This document shows, piece by piece, positions 8,705 to 19,302 of a DNA stretch of 26,054 nt; position 1 is the stretch's first letter, and the number at the start of each line of letters is the position of its first letter. The position numbers and the translations under genes were made by a program. The notes under the pieces were generated by a model. That model had not been told where the DNA came from. It saw only the letters and a list, made by a program, of their open reading frames with translations, and ran no database searches. The stretch lies in the NCBI GenBank assembly GCA_025201805.1, contig MU619323.1, positions 31,294-57,347 on the forward strand. Direction: 5' to 3'. This stretch comes from Parasitella parasitica (Eukaryota; Mucoromycota; Mucoromycetes; Mucorales; Mucoraceae).

Positions 8705-10033
8705 TTATTTAACAAATCGCTTCAATTCTTCACAACTTCTCAATTGCATGTTTAATGCTTCTTGGTACTTTTTCTCATCACGGCCCACAAACCCAAACGC
8801 ACCACGAGCATTGTTCAGCTTGATTTGCTGCTGTTTGCGTTCGTTCAGACAATTATGCTGCAGTGATTGTCTCCAGTCGAATTCAACTTGCTGCTCTACC
8901 TTGGATAGTTTATAGTGGTTTGCGAGGTAGGGTTTGAATGCGTTTGGCTCGACATAGTAGGGAACGTGGTGGCTAGATGTCATACGAGGTTGGGAGTAAA
9001 CTGAAGTCGATTGAAATGAGAAAATGGGAGTTTCATCAGTGAGTAAGCCCGAGAACATGGTGTATCCGAATAATAATATAAGTGGCAAGATCTGCAAGAA
9101 GATTGACCATCCTGATCTCTGTTGTGGTTGGTATTGTTGTCGTGCTTGGCCGGTATTAAAAGTTCGTGCACGGAAGCCTGGCCCGACAAATGTTGCGCTA
9201 CTGAATCCCGCTGGCCCACCAAAACTGAATGAACCGCCTCCTTGTCTGTGTAAATTAGCCATGTTAACTCCACCTCCACCTCCACCAAAGAACATGTTGA
9301 AAAGGTCCTCAGGAGAAATCTCCTCTCCAAATGGCGATGCTCCAAATCCTTGTGAGTGGAAATTTGCAAATCCAGGGTGTCCTCCGCCTCCTCCGCGCTG
9401 CTCAGGATCTCCACCTCCAGCATCGTGAATAGCTCTCTTCTGCGGATCTGATAACACTGTGAATGCTTTCGAAATCACTGTAGAAACCCAATAAAAGTCA
9501 GTGATACTGTTACTATGAAATATGGCATACCCAATTACATTTGAATGCTTCATCAGCGCCAGGGCTATTGTTTTTATCAGGGTGAAATTTAAGAGCAAGC
9601 TTTCGAATTCAGTGAGTGTCTGCGTCAACACAAGAAGGCCATGTCTATAAGTTGTACATACCTTTCTGTACGATTTCTTGACATCAATTTCTGTGCACTT
9701 TCTATCCACTTTTAAAACCTTGTAGTAATCTGTACCACAGGACAAGATCTCTCGCACTTCTGTATTTTGCTGGTTTGCTGATGGCTTTTCTCTAGATTTA
9801 GGGGGTTTTTTGTTATGTGTAGATGTTTCTGCAGACGGTGTCGAGGTGGAGGAGGGCGATGGGTTCGAAGCGCCTGCCTCTTCAGCCTTTAGTAAAAACT
9901 CTTTTGCTTCTTCAGTGGGAAACAGGCCAATGGACTTTTTGGTTAAACGCACAGCGGCCTCGTAGTTCTTGGAGCCATACTGGTTCTTGGCTATTCTAAG
10001 ACAACGAGCAGCCTCTTCCTTGTTGGTGTCCAT
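8705..10033 (-). CDS. ER-membrane J-domain protein (DNAJB12/Hlj1-like)
   Basis: Hsp70 co-chaperone of the ER membrane, in the family that assists degradation of misfolded membrane proteins. Exons 10033-9662, 9599-9539 and 9477-8705; introns 62 and 61 bp; 401 residues. I chose the ATG at 10033 because [20 protein letters not shown] matches the start of DNAJB12-type proteins; an in-frame upstream ATG at 10150 would add a hydrophobic leader but is less likely. A TPR-like helical N-terminus and a Ser/Pro linker precede the J domain (about 100-167), with HPD at 130-132 restored by the first splice. A Gly/Phe-rich region ([16 protein letters not shown]) follows. A single membrane segment ([18 protein letters not shown]) and a DUF1977-like C-terminal domain complete the expected architecture. 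Confidence 0.92.
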   Translation of the reverse strand: MDTNKEEAARCLRIAKNQYGSKNYEAAVRLTKKSIGLFPTEEAKEFLLKAEEAGASNPSPSSTSTPSAETSTHNKKPPKSREKPSANQQNTEVREILSCGTDYYKVLKVDRKCTEIDVKKSYRKVCTTYRHGLLVLTQTLTEFESLLLNFTLIKTIALALMKHSNVIGYAIFHSNSITDFYWVSTVISKAFTVLSDPQKRAIHDAGGGDPEQRGGGGGHPGFANFHSQGFGASPFGEEISPEDLFNMFFGGGGGGVNMANLHRQGGGSFSFGGPAGFSSATFVGPGFRARTFNTGQARQQYQPQQRSGWSIFLQILPLILLFGYTMFSGLLTDETPIFSFQSTSVYSQPRMTSSHHVPYYVEPNAFKPYLANHYKLSKVEQQVEFDWRQSLQHNCLNERKQQQIKLNNARGAFGFVGRDEKKYQEALNMQLRSCEELKRFVK

Positions 10034-10446
10034 TTTGGATTGTACGAGTAAACAATAAAAGAAAGAAAGGGAAAAAGTAACACACAAAATTATTACTGAG
10101 CAAGATGGTGGCAGCGGACTTGATGGTGCTGTAAGGAAACACTGTCGCATAATTCACATGTGTGTGCAGCGTCTGGTAATTACAGTTGACTAGTCGAGCC
10201 AGCAACAGTAGATAGCTGGTTTGGCAGCCAAAGATTTAACCCTTTTTTTTTATATGTTTAAAAACGGACAAAAGAAAGCTGGTTCTTCATTTATTTACAA
10301 GAAATCTAAGCTTAGAAGGGAAAAAGGGATAGGAGAACAAACAGCATGTAAAAAGTAGTGGAATGGAATCGATCGTATGAATAAAAACAAGAGAGAAAAT
10401 AGACTAATGATGAATGACAGCAATGGAATACTCACAAGCGTTTAGT
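10034..10446. other. Intergenic between J-protein gene and NOP1
   Basis: Promoter of the J-protein gene (leftward) plus the 3' flank of fibrillarin. Nothing coding or RNA-like seen. Confidence 0.5.
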
Positions 10447-11555
10447 TTACTTGTTTCTGACATATTTACCAACGACAACAGCGTGATCTCTTTCATAAGG
10501 TTCAAGAGTAAGTTGTTCTTGAGGCTTGATTCTTTCCTCCTGAAGCTTCTTAACTTCGCGGGCAAAGACAGTAGCAGCATCCACAGTAGAATCAATACAT
10601 GAGGCCTTGATAGAGATGACAATGTGGCCCTCGTTCTTGAGGAAGTGGTGGGCATTTAAAGCAATGATACGAGCTTGATCAGGCTGAGCAACATCAGCAA
10701 AAATAACATCAACCATGGGAACGAGCATACGGTATTTTTGAGGATGGCGAGCGTCTTCAATGATGGGAACAACATTCGTGCGTTTCTTTGCCATATTGAT
10801 CAAATCACGGCCAGGACGATGAGAAAACTCAACCGCATAGACGGCACCTTCAGGGCCAACTACATCAGCTACATGGGAAACTGAGGTACCAGAGGCAGCA
10901 CCGAGATAGAGTACCTTCTTACTAGGTGCAATATGAATGTGATCAAGACCACCCAGAACAGCAGCAGCCAACTTGGATCTGAAAGGATTCCAGACACGAT
11001 ATTCAATCTTGGTGCCTTCAGGTCCATCAATGGAAATACGCTTTTCGCCATATACGGCTTCGCCGGGAACCAAGTTTTTGGTTACCAAAAGATCTTCTTT
11101 ACCGCGGGCAACGAAGATGCCGGCATGTCTATGAGGTTCAACAACAACCTTGGCACCTCCGCGTGCACCTCCAGCACCTCCACGACCTCCACGAGGGGCT
11201 CCACGGCCACGAGGGGCTCCACGACCACCTAAAAATCCACAAGCCAGTTAGATTTGAGGTCTCCCAAGAAGTAGTGATATGATTGAAATTAATGAAGAAG
11301 ATGTTTTCTCTCATTAGTCCAATGCTACAATAACTTACCACGGCCTCCACGATCACCACCGAAACCACCGCGACCTCCACGGCCGCCACGACCTCCACGA
11401 TCACCGCCGAAACCACCACGGCCGCCACGATCACCGCCGAAGCCTCCACGGCCACCACGATCACCACCGAAGCCTCCACGGCCGCCACGAGAGCCTCCAC
11501 GGCCACCACCAAAACCACCACGGCCACCACGGCCACCACGAGATTCAAAAGCCAT
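10447..11555 (-). CDS. NOP1: Fibrillarin, box C/D snoRNP 2'-O-methyltransferase
   Basis: Methylates rRNA at sites chosen by box C/D guide RNAs, in the nucleolus. Two exons: 11555-11339 and 11228-10447; intron 110 bp (11229-11338; GTAAGT donor, TTTTTAG acceptor); 332 residues. The first ~100 residues are a Gly/Arg-rich (GAR) domain starting [14 protein letters not shown], with near-identical [10 protein letters not shown] decapeptides; the intron falls inside this domain. Then [38 protein letters not shown], the SAM-binding motif [18 protein letters not shown] and the conserved [13 protein letters not shown]. The C-terminus ([18 protein letters not shown]) is as expected. Snu13, its partner in the same snoRNP, is encoded about 6.7 kb to the right on the other strand. 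Confidence 0.95.
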
Positions 11556-12638
11556 TATATAGTTGTATGGAAGAGTAGAAGAAAAAGAGATAAATCTGAC
11601 AGTTGTTTTCGCCGTACAACAAACTCCAAATAAGAAAAAAAAAAAAGCAGTTTTTTCAACCAAGCCTCAAAAAACAAGTAATTTTGTCACAATAAAGTCA
11701 CGAAAGAAAAGTTCAAGGCACCAGGAACACAAAAGAGCAACAATGGAGATCATTACTGCTTTTATAAAGCATAAAAGTAATAGGCTATCTATAGTATAGT
11801 GATTAAATAACTTCAAAGAAGTATTGTTCCAGCAAATGTATTGTAATTAGTATTCTGTATAATAGAGGATATAATTCGAAAGGTTGCTGGATATCAAACA
11901 TAATCTAGCTTGATTCTTTTGATGGAATTTTAGGAACGAAAGTTTTAAATAAAAGTGTGTTGTTTATTCTAATATAAAAATTGCAAAAAAGACTTGTTCA
12001 TCAGCTTTCTATTACAAAAGACATATACTGTTTGTAATAATCTAATGCAATTTACTATTAGATTTGTTCTTTAAATTTTGCATTAGTGCGTAAATTTTAA
12101 TTATCTGTAATATAATTATTTGATTATTCGTTATAATTTTTGATAATTTCGCCACAATTTTTGATAATTTGGCATAATTTTAGTGAAATATCTTACATAT
12201 CTCCAAGAAACTTCATTACATAATATTACAATTTCTAGATAAACCGTTTGCAATAAGGAGCTGAGGTTTAGACTTAGAATAGTCTCTATATCTTGGAAGT
12301 AGCTGGAAAATAAAGAATTTTGGTAGAAGCCAATCTCGAAATCCCACCTTTTGAGTCGGCTTTGACAATCCTTGGCCTAATAAATTTGTATCTTGCTGGC
12401 TATGTCTTTTCTAACTTTTTGAGAGAGGCATAATATCTTATTTAGTTCAACGAAAAATACAAATTTTAGGATGATTTATAACAATAAACTCCAGGGCAGA
12501 CCAGAATGATTCCTTCATGGAAGCCTAAAGACGAACAACGAAGCAATTGGATTGCAGTAATAGCATAATTTATGCAAAGATTCTTAAAATGACATTTTTA
12601 ATGATGATTGAATACCGCGATAATATCTCATCATTCGC
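11556..12638. other. Intergenic, strongly AT-rich
   Basis: About 1.08 kb between fibrillarin and the sulfurtransferase. The side near 11690 should hold the NOP1 promoter; two GTCAC-containing sites (about 11686-11703) are only partial matches to a HomolD box. A short direct repeat lies at 12135-12170. Just past the sulfurtransferase stop an 8-bp inverted repeat (12600-12607 with 12628-12635) could form a small hairpin. No gene seen. Confidence 0.5.
12135..12170. repeat. Short tandem repeat, period 21 bp
   Basis: AATTTTTGATAATTT occurs perfectly at 12135-12149 and 12156-12170, with a decayed third unit to the right. AT-rich; no function assigned. Confidence 0.6.
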
Positions 12639-13874
12639 TCATTCACCCTTTATGATCAGACTATCATCCTTTGCTGCGTATTCGGTCCAGCTGCCATCAT
12701 AAACTGCCAATTTGTGGGCACCGATTCTTTCCAGGGCCAAATACAGAATGGATGCAGTAATACCGCTTCCTATTTTAAGTAACATCGAGTTAACCATGTA
12801 TTCATGTCAAAAGCTGTACCAACATACCGCAACTAGTAATAATCTCCTTGTCAATATCAATACCTTTTGATTCAAATACTTTACGCAACTTGTCGTCATT
12901 GAGCATTTCACCAGACTGCACCACCTCATTAAATGCAACACTAATTGATCCAGGCATATGACCTGAACTTAAGCCGATGCGAGGTTCGGGAGCCTCACCC
13001 GTAAAACGAGCATATGGGCGAGCATCCAGCACTTGTGCACCATTCTTACCGTCTTGAATGTTGCGAGCATTTGATAATACAGCCTGATAATCACAGACGA
13101 TACTCTTATTGACTTTAGGTATTTTATAGACCTTTGGCTCGACAGGATCAGGGATACCTGTTTCAAGAGGGCCATCAGCTTTCTCCCAAGAAGGCAAACC
13201 GCCGTTCAACACAGAGACGGATTCATGCCCGAACGCCTTTTTGATGTATACGGTTTATATGTATATAGATAAAAGAAGATTTGGTTGATAAATATATCCA
13301 TATTTACCTTAAATGTCCAATAAACTCGACACGCGGAAAACACACCGGCAGTGTCATACACCACAACATGGTCATCTTGCGAAATTCCCATTTTACCTAT
13401 TAAAAAACATAAAGGAAGTTGGCATCAAGTCCATCACGCGTCTCTGTCTGTCTGTATGCTTTATGTTACCAACAGCATCTGCAAACTTATCCGGTGAGGG
13501 CAGCATATGAGGAAGGTCAGTAGAGGCATCTTTGATCGTATCTATGCCGAAAAACTGGCTACCGGTGATTCTTTTATCGAGAAATTCTTGATATGGATCA
13601 CGGTTCGTATTCGGCATATGCCAAGAACCATCGAGGATCTTGACACTTGTTAGTGCCGATTTCAATTCCTTGGTGGAAACAAGGCTTCCAAATGAGCGAA
13701 GCTGCTGCGAGGGCGAAGATATGACCATGTCTTTATTTTTTTTTTTTTTTTTTATTATTTTTGCAATGATAAAGGACACATACAAAAAGGGTTTGTTTTT
13801 AGGAAATAGCGTCATTTTTCCAACAAAAAGATAAACCTACGATTTTTGATGGCACAAGCAGCCTGTCTAAACAT
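12639..13874 (-). CDS. TUM1: 3-mercaptopyruvate / thiosulfate sulfurtransferase (two rhodanese domains)
   Basis: Transfers sulfane sulfur to thiol acceptors; fungal Tum1 also feeds the Urm1 tRNA-thiolation path. Five exons: 13874-13841, 13730-13470, 13396-13308, 13236-12828 and 12769-12639; introns 110, 73, 71 and 58 bp; 307 residues. Domain 1 begins VSTKELKSALTSVKILDGSW and includes DDHVVVYDTAGVFSACRVYW; domain 2 has DARPYARFTGEAPEPRIG and SGHMPGSISVAFNE. The active-site loop CGSGITAS, with the catalytic Cys at about 264, is created by the last splice and is of the mercaptopyruvate type (CGSG) rather than the CRKG of classical rhodanese. Exon 1 encodes MFRQAACAIKN, joining a Ser- and Arg-containing stretch that looks like a mitochondrial presequence. 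An in-frame upstream ATG at 13976 would add 34 residues, and the ATG at 13728 would give a short cytosolic form. Confidence 0.9.
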
Positions 13875-13976
13875 GTTGTCGGTAAAGGCAGAGATAAAAA
13901 AGGGCGTTATCTTGTCGAGATTTATGTTGGATTGGAGAAGATTATGTTTAATGTTTGATGACGTGCGGGAGATCAT

Positions 13977-14232
13977 CTTCTGGTAACATCTGGATGAAAG
14001 TTTAAATTTCCTAATTAATTGTGCATTGAAATAGTATCATGGATCATGAATACAAGCAAAGGCCCTTTTTTTTGGAACCGGAATTCATTTCAGATTTGAG
14101 TTAGACCTCTATGCAATGCTTTTGAATGAGCTCATTTTGGTTGATCTCACCCTTTTTTGTGCCATCATAGGAGAAATTTCATGCACCTTGTTTGATTTTC
14201 TATATAATCTTGACATTTGAAAAAAAATTCTA

Positions 14233-14266
<34 letters not shown>

Positions 14267-14295
14267 CTTTCTTGTGTGAGAAAGAGAGATCAGAA
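13977..14295. promoter_or_regulatory. Divergent promoter region with a T32 tract
   Basis: About 319 bp between the longest possible start of the sulfurtransferase gene and the ATG of the membrane-protein gene. A run of 32 T (14235-14266) lies 29 bp before that ATG. Poly(dA:dT) tracts of this sort exclude nucleosomes at fungal promoters; the role here is inference. Confidence 0.5.
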
Positions 14296-16570
14296 ATGGC
14301 TGAATACAATACTACACCCACATCGCCTCAACATCGGCCCTCCAATGCCACAAGCCAAGGGTCTACAGTTCAGGACACAACGAGAGACGACGACATAGCC
14401 TCAGACATTGATCTGAATCAAGACAGTCAACATACACAAGATCTACAAGACGACCATGTATCCTTTCATTCTCAAAATACCCTTGGTACGATTATAGCTT
14501 ATAATGAATGTTTGTGTTCTATTTATACTCAATCCAGCACATGCATCTCACTGCATTAGATTCAAATCAAAATGCATTCAAGTTCAACTATACAGAAAAA
14601 ATCTCGGATCTGCTAGTGCATCCACAACAAGGAAACCAGCCCCAGCAGCACCAAGAGCAGCACCAAAGCACAAAGGTGCCAGGCCAGGAGCGTATTACGA
14701 TCGTTGAAGACGTCCTTTTGCACAGAAATGACGACCATCACCAGCAACAGACAAGTACGGACACCGAGAAAAATAGTCATCCCTGGGTAGTCAGCTTTAA
14801 GGAGGCAAAGATCTGCAAATGGGTTCAGAGACAATGCACAGCGATGGACAACAGATATGCATTTCAAATGGGTGTTGCTTTTACATTAGCGGCTCTACTA
14901 GTCATCATAGGACCTGTATCTCAAATATTTCCTAATGCGTTTTGGGTCGGTAAGTCTTGAGGCGCTTATACACGGACAATTTTCATGTCTAAAATTGATG
15001 AATTCAATATACATAGGTGTGTCTGTGGTAACTGTGCTGGACAACACTGTGGGTGGATTTCTAAATCTAAGCATTCAGCGCTTAATTGGGACGCTTATCG
15101 GCGGTGGGTCAAGTATTGTAGTCATGACGATCACTAGAGCCATTTTTCATCCCAGATGGGAGTGGGATGCAGCCCTCGTATTGGGGTTCTTGATGTTCAT
15201 CCAAGTGTTCTTCATTGCAAAGTTAAAGATGATGCCCAATATGAGCTATGCTGGAAGTATTGTAAGCAAACAACAAGCAGTAAATTCGTCTTTTTGTCAA
15301 GCTAAGCGTTTACTACTACATAGGGTTTACTCACTACGTGCATCATTCTCTTGTCGGGCTATCCTAACCTTATTCATGACAGGCTCTCCTATGCAGCGGA
15401 ATTAGGAGCTTGGAGAACACTAAATTTGATTATCGGTATCGTTATTTCACTGTAAGCCTATAATGACTTCACACTTGAACGTAAAAAAACTTATCTGTAT
15501 TTACATCTAGACTTGTATCATTGTTTGTTTTTCCTTTAAAAGCTAGTAGTGTTATGAGGAAAAACTTGGGAAAAGCACTAGAGGATGCAGCAGATTTGTA
15601 CAAAAAGTCTTCCGAGTACTATTTGGACTTTAGTGGCCACACTACAACTGCAGTTGATGAGTCACTTGCATCAAATATTGCTCGTCGATTACCAGCTGAA
15701 ATGATGGAAGAAGCTAATGCACATCAATTATCGATCACAGATATACTGACCAGGACCTTCTCCACTCAACCACCAGAGGTTAGCGTCGATATGCAGAACC
15801 AAATACGTCAACAGATCGATGAAGTCAATCGCTTTTGGACTCATGACTCTATCACCAACATCAGTAACCAGGCCTTTGGTGTGCTAGCAAAGCTGCAGGC
15901 TGAGGCCACGCGACTGAGAAATGTCTCCAACGAGTACTATTTTCAAATTATTTTTCACATTTTTGGCGGCGGCAGAGACAGATGCAAAAGAGATATGAGA
16001 AGGGCAAAAAGATATAACGAGGCCATCGAAGCTATGAAGCGTGTGGTATGGCCACTGGTGTCTTTTCGATTACTGATGCCATTGATCAATCTGAGTCAAT
16101 CAACAAACCGATTAGACGAGCTAGTAGGCGCACGTTCTGGCGGATCACCAGCATCACAAGACACTATTACATTGCAAGAACGCATTACACCCACTAAAGA
16201 AACATTAGAAAGTTTTCACGATAGCTTAACAGTGATGCTTCGACTAGGAAAAATATTGAAAAATCACAGAAAGCCCTTGAGTGCGTTTCCGGACGACTGG
16301 CTAGAAATCGATCGAATGGTTACTGCAGGAAATCTACATATACAGCGAGAACTAAAGCTCATTATCAAGGTGGCCATGTATACCGACAATACAGATGGCC
16401 TCAAGTTGCTGTCGTATTATGGGTTTCTAGTTAGATGCTCAATGATCTGGGACGGTCTCAAGACAGTGGTGGAGAAGCTAAGTCCGTTAAATGGATCGTT
16501 GAGCCGTGCATCCAGCATGGGGGTAGGAACTCCTTTACCGAACAGAGAATATGTGAATCCAGCTGAATAG
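14296..16570 (+). CDS. Six-TM membrane protein, ALMT/FUSC-like superfamily
   Basis: Five exons: 14296-14485, 14560-14949, 15017-15261, 15324-15451 and 15511-16570; introns 74, 67, 62 and 59 bp; 670 residues. A polar N-terminus of about 165 residues (Gln/His/Asp-rich) is followed by six predicted membrane segments: MGVAFTLAALLVIIGPVSQ; WVGVSVVTVLDNTVGGFLN; IGTLIGGGSSIVVMTITR; AALVLGFLMFIQVFFIA; SYAGSIGLLTTCIILLSG; and LIIGIVISLLVSLFVFPLKA. The order W-V-x-V-T-V-V-x-D-x-T-V-G-G near TM2 and the closing FP after TM6 match plant aluminium-activated malate transporters and the fungal FUSC/aromatic-acid-exporter relatives. A ~330-residue, helical cytosolic tail follows. Probably an organic anion channel or exporter; the substrate cannot be told. 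AATAAA-like signals lie near 16650. Confidence 0.8.
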
Positions 16571-18043
16571 CCATTTTGCCGAGCTAACGTGTAATACTAG
16601 TGTAAATTTTATTGATATTTATTCCATCATATATAGTATATTCAATCTAAATAAATAATAAAGTACAGTACTGAATCTTATTGATGATAACCCTCTGCTC
16701 GGGCAATATTGTTATTTCTGGGATTGAGATTTATTTTAGCATATTGAGAAGTAGAAGCTATGGGAGGGGGGTTTTTTTTCTCAAGATACTATGATTCTTA
16801 TTTGATTCATAAGAATTAAGAGTAATTTATGTTTAATGGATATACATAGGGATAGCGGTATGTTGAACCGAAAAGTGACAAAATTATGATATACGATAAA
16901 GAGTTATGTCTAGATCAAGGAGATGTATACCAGAAGGTATAGTATAAACAGTTATTAAGAGTCCTTATACGACTTCTAGACATATCCATTATCATAATAT
17001 TCTAGTATTCAACTATAACATATCATGTAATGTTTGGAAATTTATGAGGACAAAAGATGATGTGTTGTTTCAACACAATAAAAATAGGGGTATTAAAAAA
17101 TCATACGGATAGTTATGATATTGTGCAAATTGATAGATTTATCAAGTATGTAGACAAGTATTTGGCAAGGAGGTACTAATTATTGAGCTGGCGTTGTAAT
17201 GTAAAATAGATACACTTACAGTATTAAATTGCCACACAGCTTTTGTAAAATTCTCAAGGAAAATGTTTAGCATATTACACACAAGGATGGCAGAAGGTTC
17301 TGCCAAGTGCACAGCAGGATCTAAAAGCGAAGTCATCACTTTGATTAAAATTGGATCTATATCCGGAAGAGTTGAATTGTAGTCTGGATTGGATGACTAT
17401 GTGTTTTATATAATCGAATTCAAGACACCAGAACTTTTTATTGAAGAGACCACATCTCATTCAAATAATCAAAGCCTATAATAATATATCATGTATACCA
17501 ACTTTTTTCCATGATGTTAAAGTTTCTTTGATATTTATACACATCATATTGTAAGACATTTATATGCACTTTTTTTTTTAACTATGTATGCCTCACAAAT
17601 TTATGAATAAATAAGTTTTTTTACACAAAATTGTCACTCTGTTCCTTTCATTTTTTTAGCATGACGGTTTCGATATAGTTTAGTGATTAAAGCAGAGACA
17701 AAATATGAGCTTTGTGACCTGGAATGTAACAGTAGAATCTCATCTCTACATAGTAGCTTTGCTACATGTTAAATCGATGCACTAATTTTATATTATACCA
17801 TGTGATTATGGTCAGCTAAACAGAATTTGAGTTGCTTCTCAAGATAATTATACCAAAGGGATAAACACATCCATAACCGCATGATCATTGTAATGTAAGC
17901 ATTAAAATTTATGCAGAGTTACTTGAATAATTGAAAAATATGTATATAGGGTGTGTTTGATAATCTTCTTTTTGATCTGATTGTCTTGAATGCACGGAGC
18001 TGTGCACGATGTTTATAAGAATTCAGGCACACGTTGATGTGTC
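16571..18043. other. Long intergenic, AT-rich, with one exon-like patch
   Basis: About 1.5 kb with no complete gene. It includes the 3' flank of the membrane-protein gene on the left. The only coding-like signal is at 17220-17396 on the minus strand, listed separately. A G7-T8 run is near 16767-16781. Confidence 0.45.
17220..17396 (-). pseudogene. Orphan exon-like segment, unidentified
   Basis: A 59-codon stop-free stretch on the minus strand, bounded by an acceptor-like ACATAG just before 17396 and a strong donor GTAAGTG starting at 17219. It encodes SSNPDYNSTLPDIDPILIKV, MTSLLDPAVHLAEPSAILVC and NMLNIFLENFTKAVWQFNT, with alternating hydrophobic spacing that looks like real amphipathic helices. 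The DP-x-x-H then long helix then IF-x-E pattern is loosely like histone-fold proteins such as CENP-X/MHF2, but that is a guess. I could not find convincing partner exons on either side, so it may be a gene remnant or part of a small gene whose other exons I missed. Confidence 0.3.
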
Positions 18044-18140
18044 GGCTGTCAAACTAATACTAAGCAATGATTGGCTGAAAAATAATAAACAATGATTGGC
18101 TGGAGATAATATGAATTTTTTGACAGCCACTTTGTGACTG
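18044..18140 (+). promoter_or_regulatory. SNU13 upstream element: inverted repeat, twin CCAAT repeats, HomolD-like box
   Basis: A perfect 10-bp inverted repeat (GGCTGTCAAA 18044-18053; TTTGACAGCC 18119-18128) encloses two perfect 13-bp direct repeats CAATGATTGGCTG (18065-18077 and 18090-18102, period 25 bp), each with a CCAAT box in reverse (ATTGG). Five bases beyond the right arm is TGTGACTG (18133-18140), the exact complement of the fission-yeast HomolD box CAGTCACA that drives ribosomal-protein genes. The box lies 87 bp before the SNU13 ATG. The motifs are seen; promoter function is inferred. Confidence 0.6.
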
Positions 18141-18226
18141 TTTCTAAAGAAAGTCTTCTTGCTTTATTAGAACATACAAAAAATTTTCACTCTTTCAGCT
18201 GCTCTTTGCAATATATACACATCAAA

Positions 18227-18732
18227 ATGGTAAGACAACAACTGTAGTGTTAAGATGTAGACATTGAGATATTGATCATTGTTCATAGTCTCTAAATCCT
18301 AAGGCTTTTCCTCTTGCTGATGCTGACATGACCCGCACCATCCTTGATTTGGTTCAACAAGCATCGCATTACAAGCAACTCAAGAAGGGTGCTAATGAAG
18401 CTACCAAGACCCTTAACAGAGGCATCTCTGAATTTATCATCATGGCTGGTAAGTCGTATCAAAGAGCGATAGGGAGAGAGAAATGGTTTTTTAATAGATT
18501 TTTTTTTTTTCGGACAGCTGATACTGAGCCTTTGGAAATTCTTCTTCACCTTCCTCTTTTGTGTGAAGATAAGAACGTCCCTTATGTTTTTGTTCCCTCC
18601 AAGACTGCTTTGGGTCGTGCCTGTGGTGTCTCTCGTTCCGTGATCGCTGCTTCCATCACCACCAATGAAGCCTCTGATTTGAAGCCTCAAATCAATACTC
18701 TTAAGGCTCAAATCGAGAAGCTTCTCATCTAG
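18227..18732 (+). CDS. SNU13: Snu13 / 15.5K, L7Ae-family RNA-binding protein
   Basis: Binds kink-turns in U4 snRNA and in box C/D snoRNAs, so it serves both the U4/U6.U5 tri-snRNP and the snoRNPs that contain fibrillarin. Exons 18227-18229 (ATG alone), 18289-18448 and 18518-18732; introns 59 and 69 bp; 125 residues, the same size as in yeast (126) and human (128). The sequence begins [18 protein letters not shown] and includes [60 protein letters not shown] and [12 protein letters not shown], nearly identical to human NHP2L1. An exon consisting only of the start codon followed directly by GTAAGA is odd but is required by the conserved N-terminus. Confidence 0.95.
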
Positions 18733-19302
18733 ATTTATAAACAAACCCACATTATATTTTATCAAATCATCCAAGTCAAATTTTTCTTGATGATCATGGT
18801 TGGTGCAGAGGGCGTTTTATATAATCATGTTTTTTTTTTTCTTCTTCACAACTCCATTCTATATGTTTTTATTACTACATTGTTCAAATGATGCACTGGC
18901 AGTGAAAGAAAAGTTTTATTTTGTGTTTTTATCCCTTGTACATCTGTCAATGTAAATAGCATTTAAAATAAACAAATCTTTTTTTTATCTCCAAACAAAA
19001 TTTACATGCTATGCTATGTTCTACAAAAAAATCCCTGATCTTCGACATGAAAAGAAAAGAAAAAGATGTATGTTTGTTTACAAGCAAGACTACTTTTTGT
19101 CTGTCGATCCCTGCAGTGGTACTTCTCTTCTGTTGTGTTGCTGTTCTCTTTATCTTTTACATCATGTCTCCCCCGTGTACACACAGCCATGGACATGGTC
19201 TAGGGGATTTTCTTGTAATATAAATACATGTTGTTGTTTTTTGCCATCGCTTTAGTCTTTTGTCTTTCTCCTTCTCTCTCTTTTTTATTCATCGCTAACA
19301 AA
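18733..19302. other. Intergenic between SNU13 and the first secreted-protein gene
   Basis: SNU13 3' flank on the left (AATAAA-like signal near 18966), promoter of the next gene on the right, with a TATA box at 19219-19226 and a CT-rich leader (about 19258-19290). No other gene seen. Confidence 0.5.
19219..19226 (+). promoter_or_regulatory. TATA box (TATAAATA)
   Basis: Exact TATAAATA 84 bp upstream of the ATG at 19303. Confidence 0.6.

Noticed and set aside
10034-10150. Upstream in-frame extension of the J-protein with a hydrophobic leader
   Set aside because: Family members start MxxNKxEAxRCL at the internal ATG (10033); the extension lies in promoter-like DNA and would add an unexpected membrane segment.
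11229-11338. Possible intronic snoRNA in the fibrillarin gene
   Set aside because: No convincing RTGATGA and CTGA pair; only a TAATGAG-like partial C box.
11138-11548. Val/Ala-rich frame in the fibrillarin GAR region
   Set aside because: Out-of-frame reading of Gly/Arg repeats.
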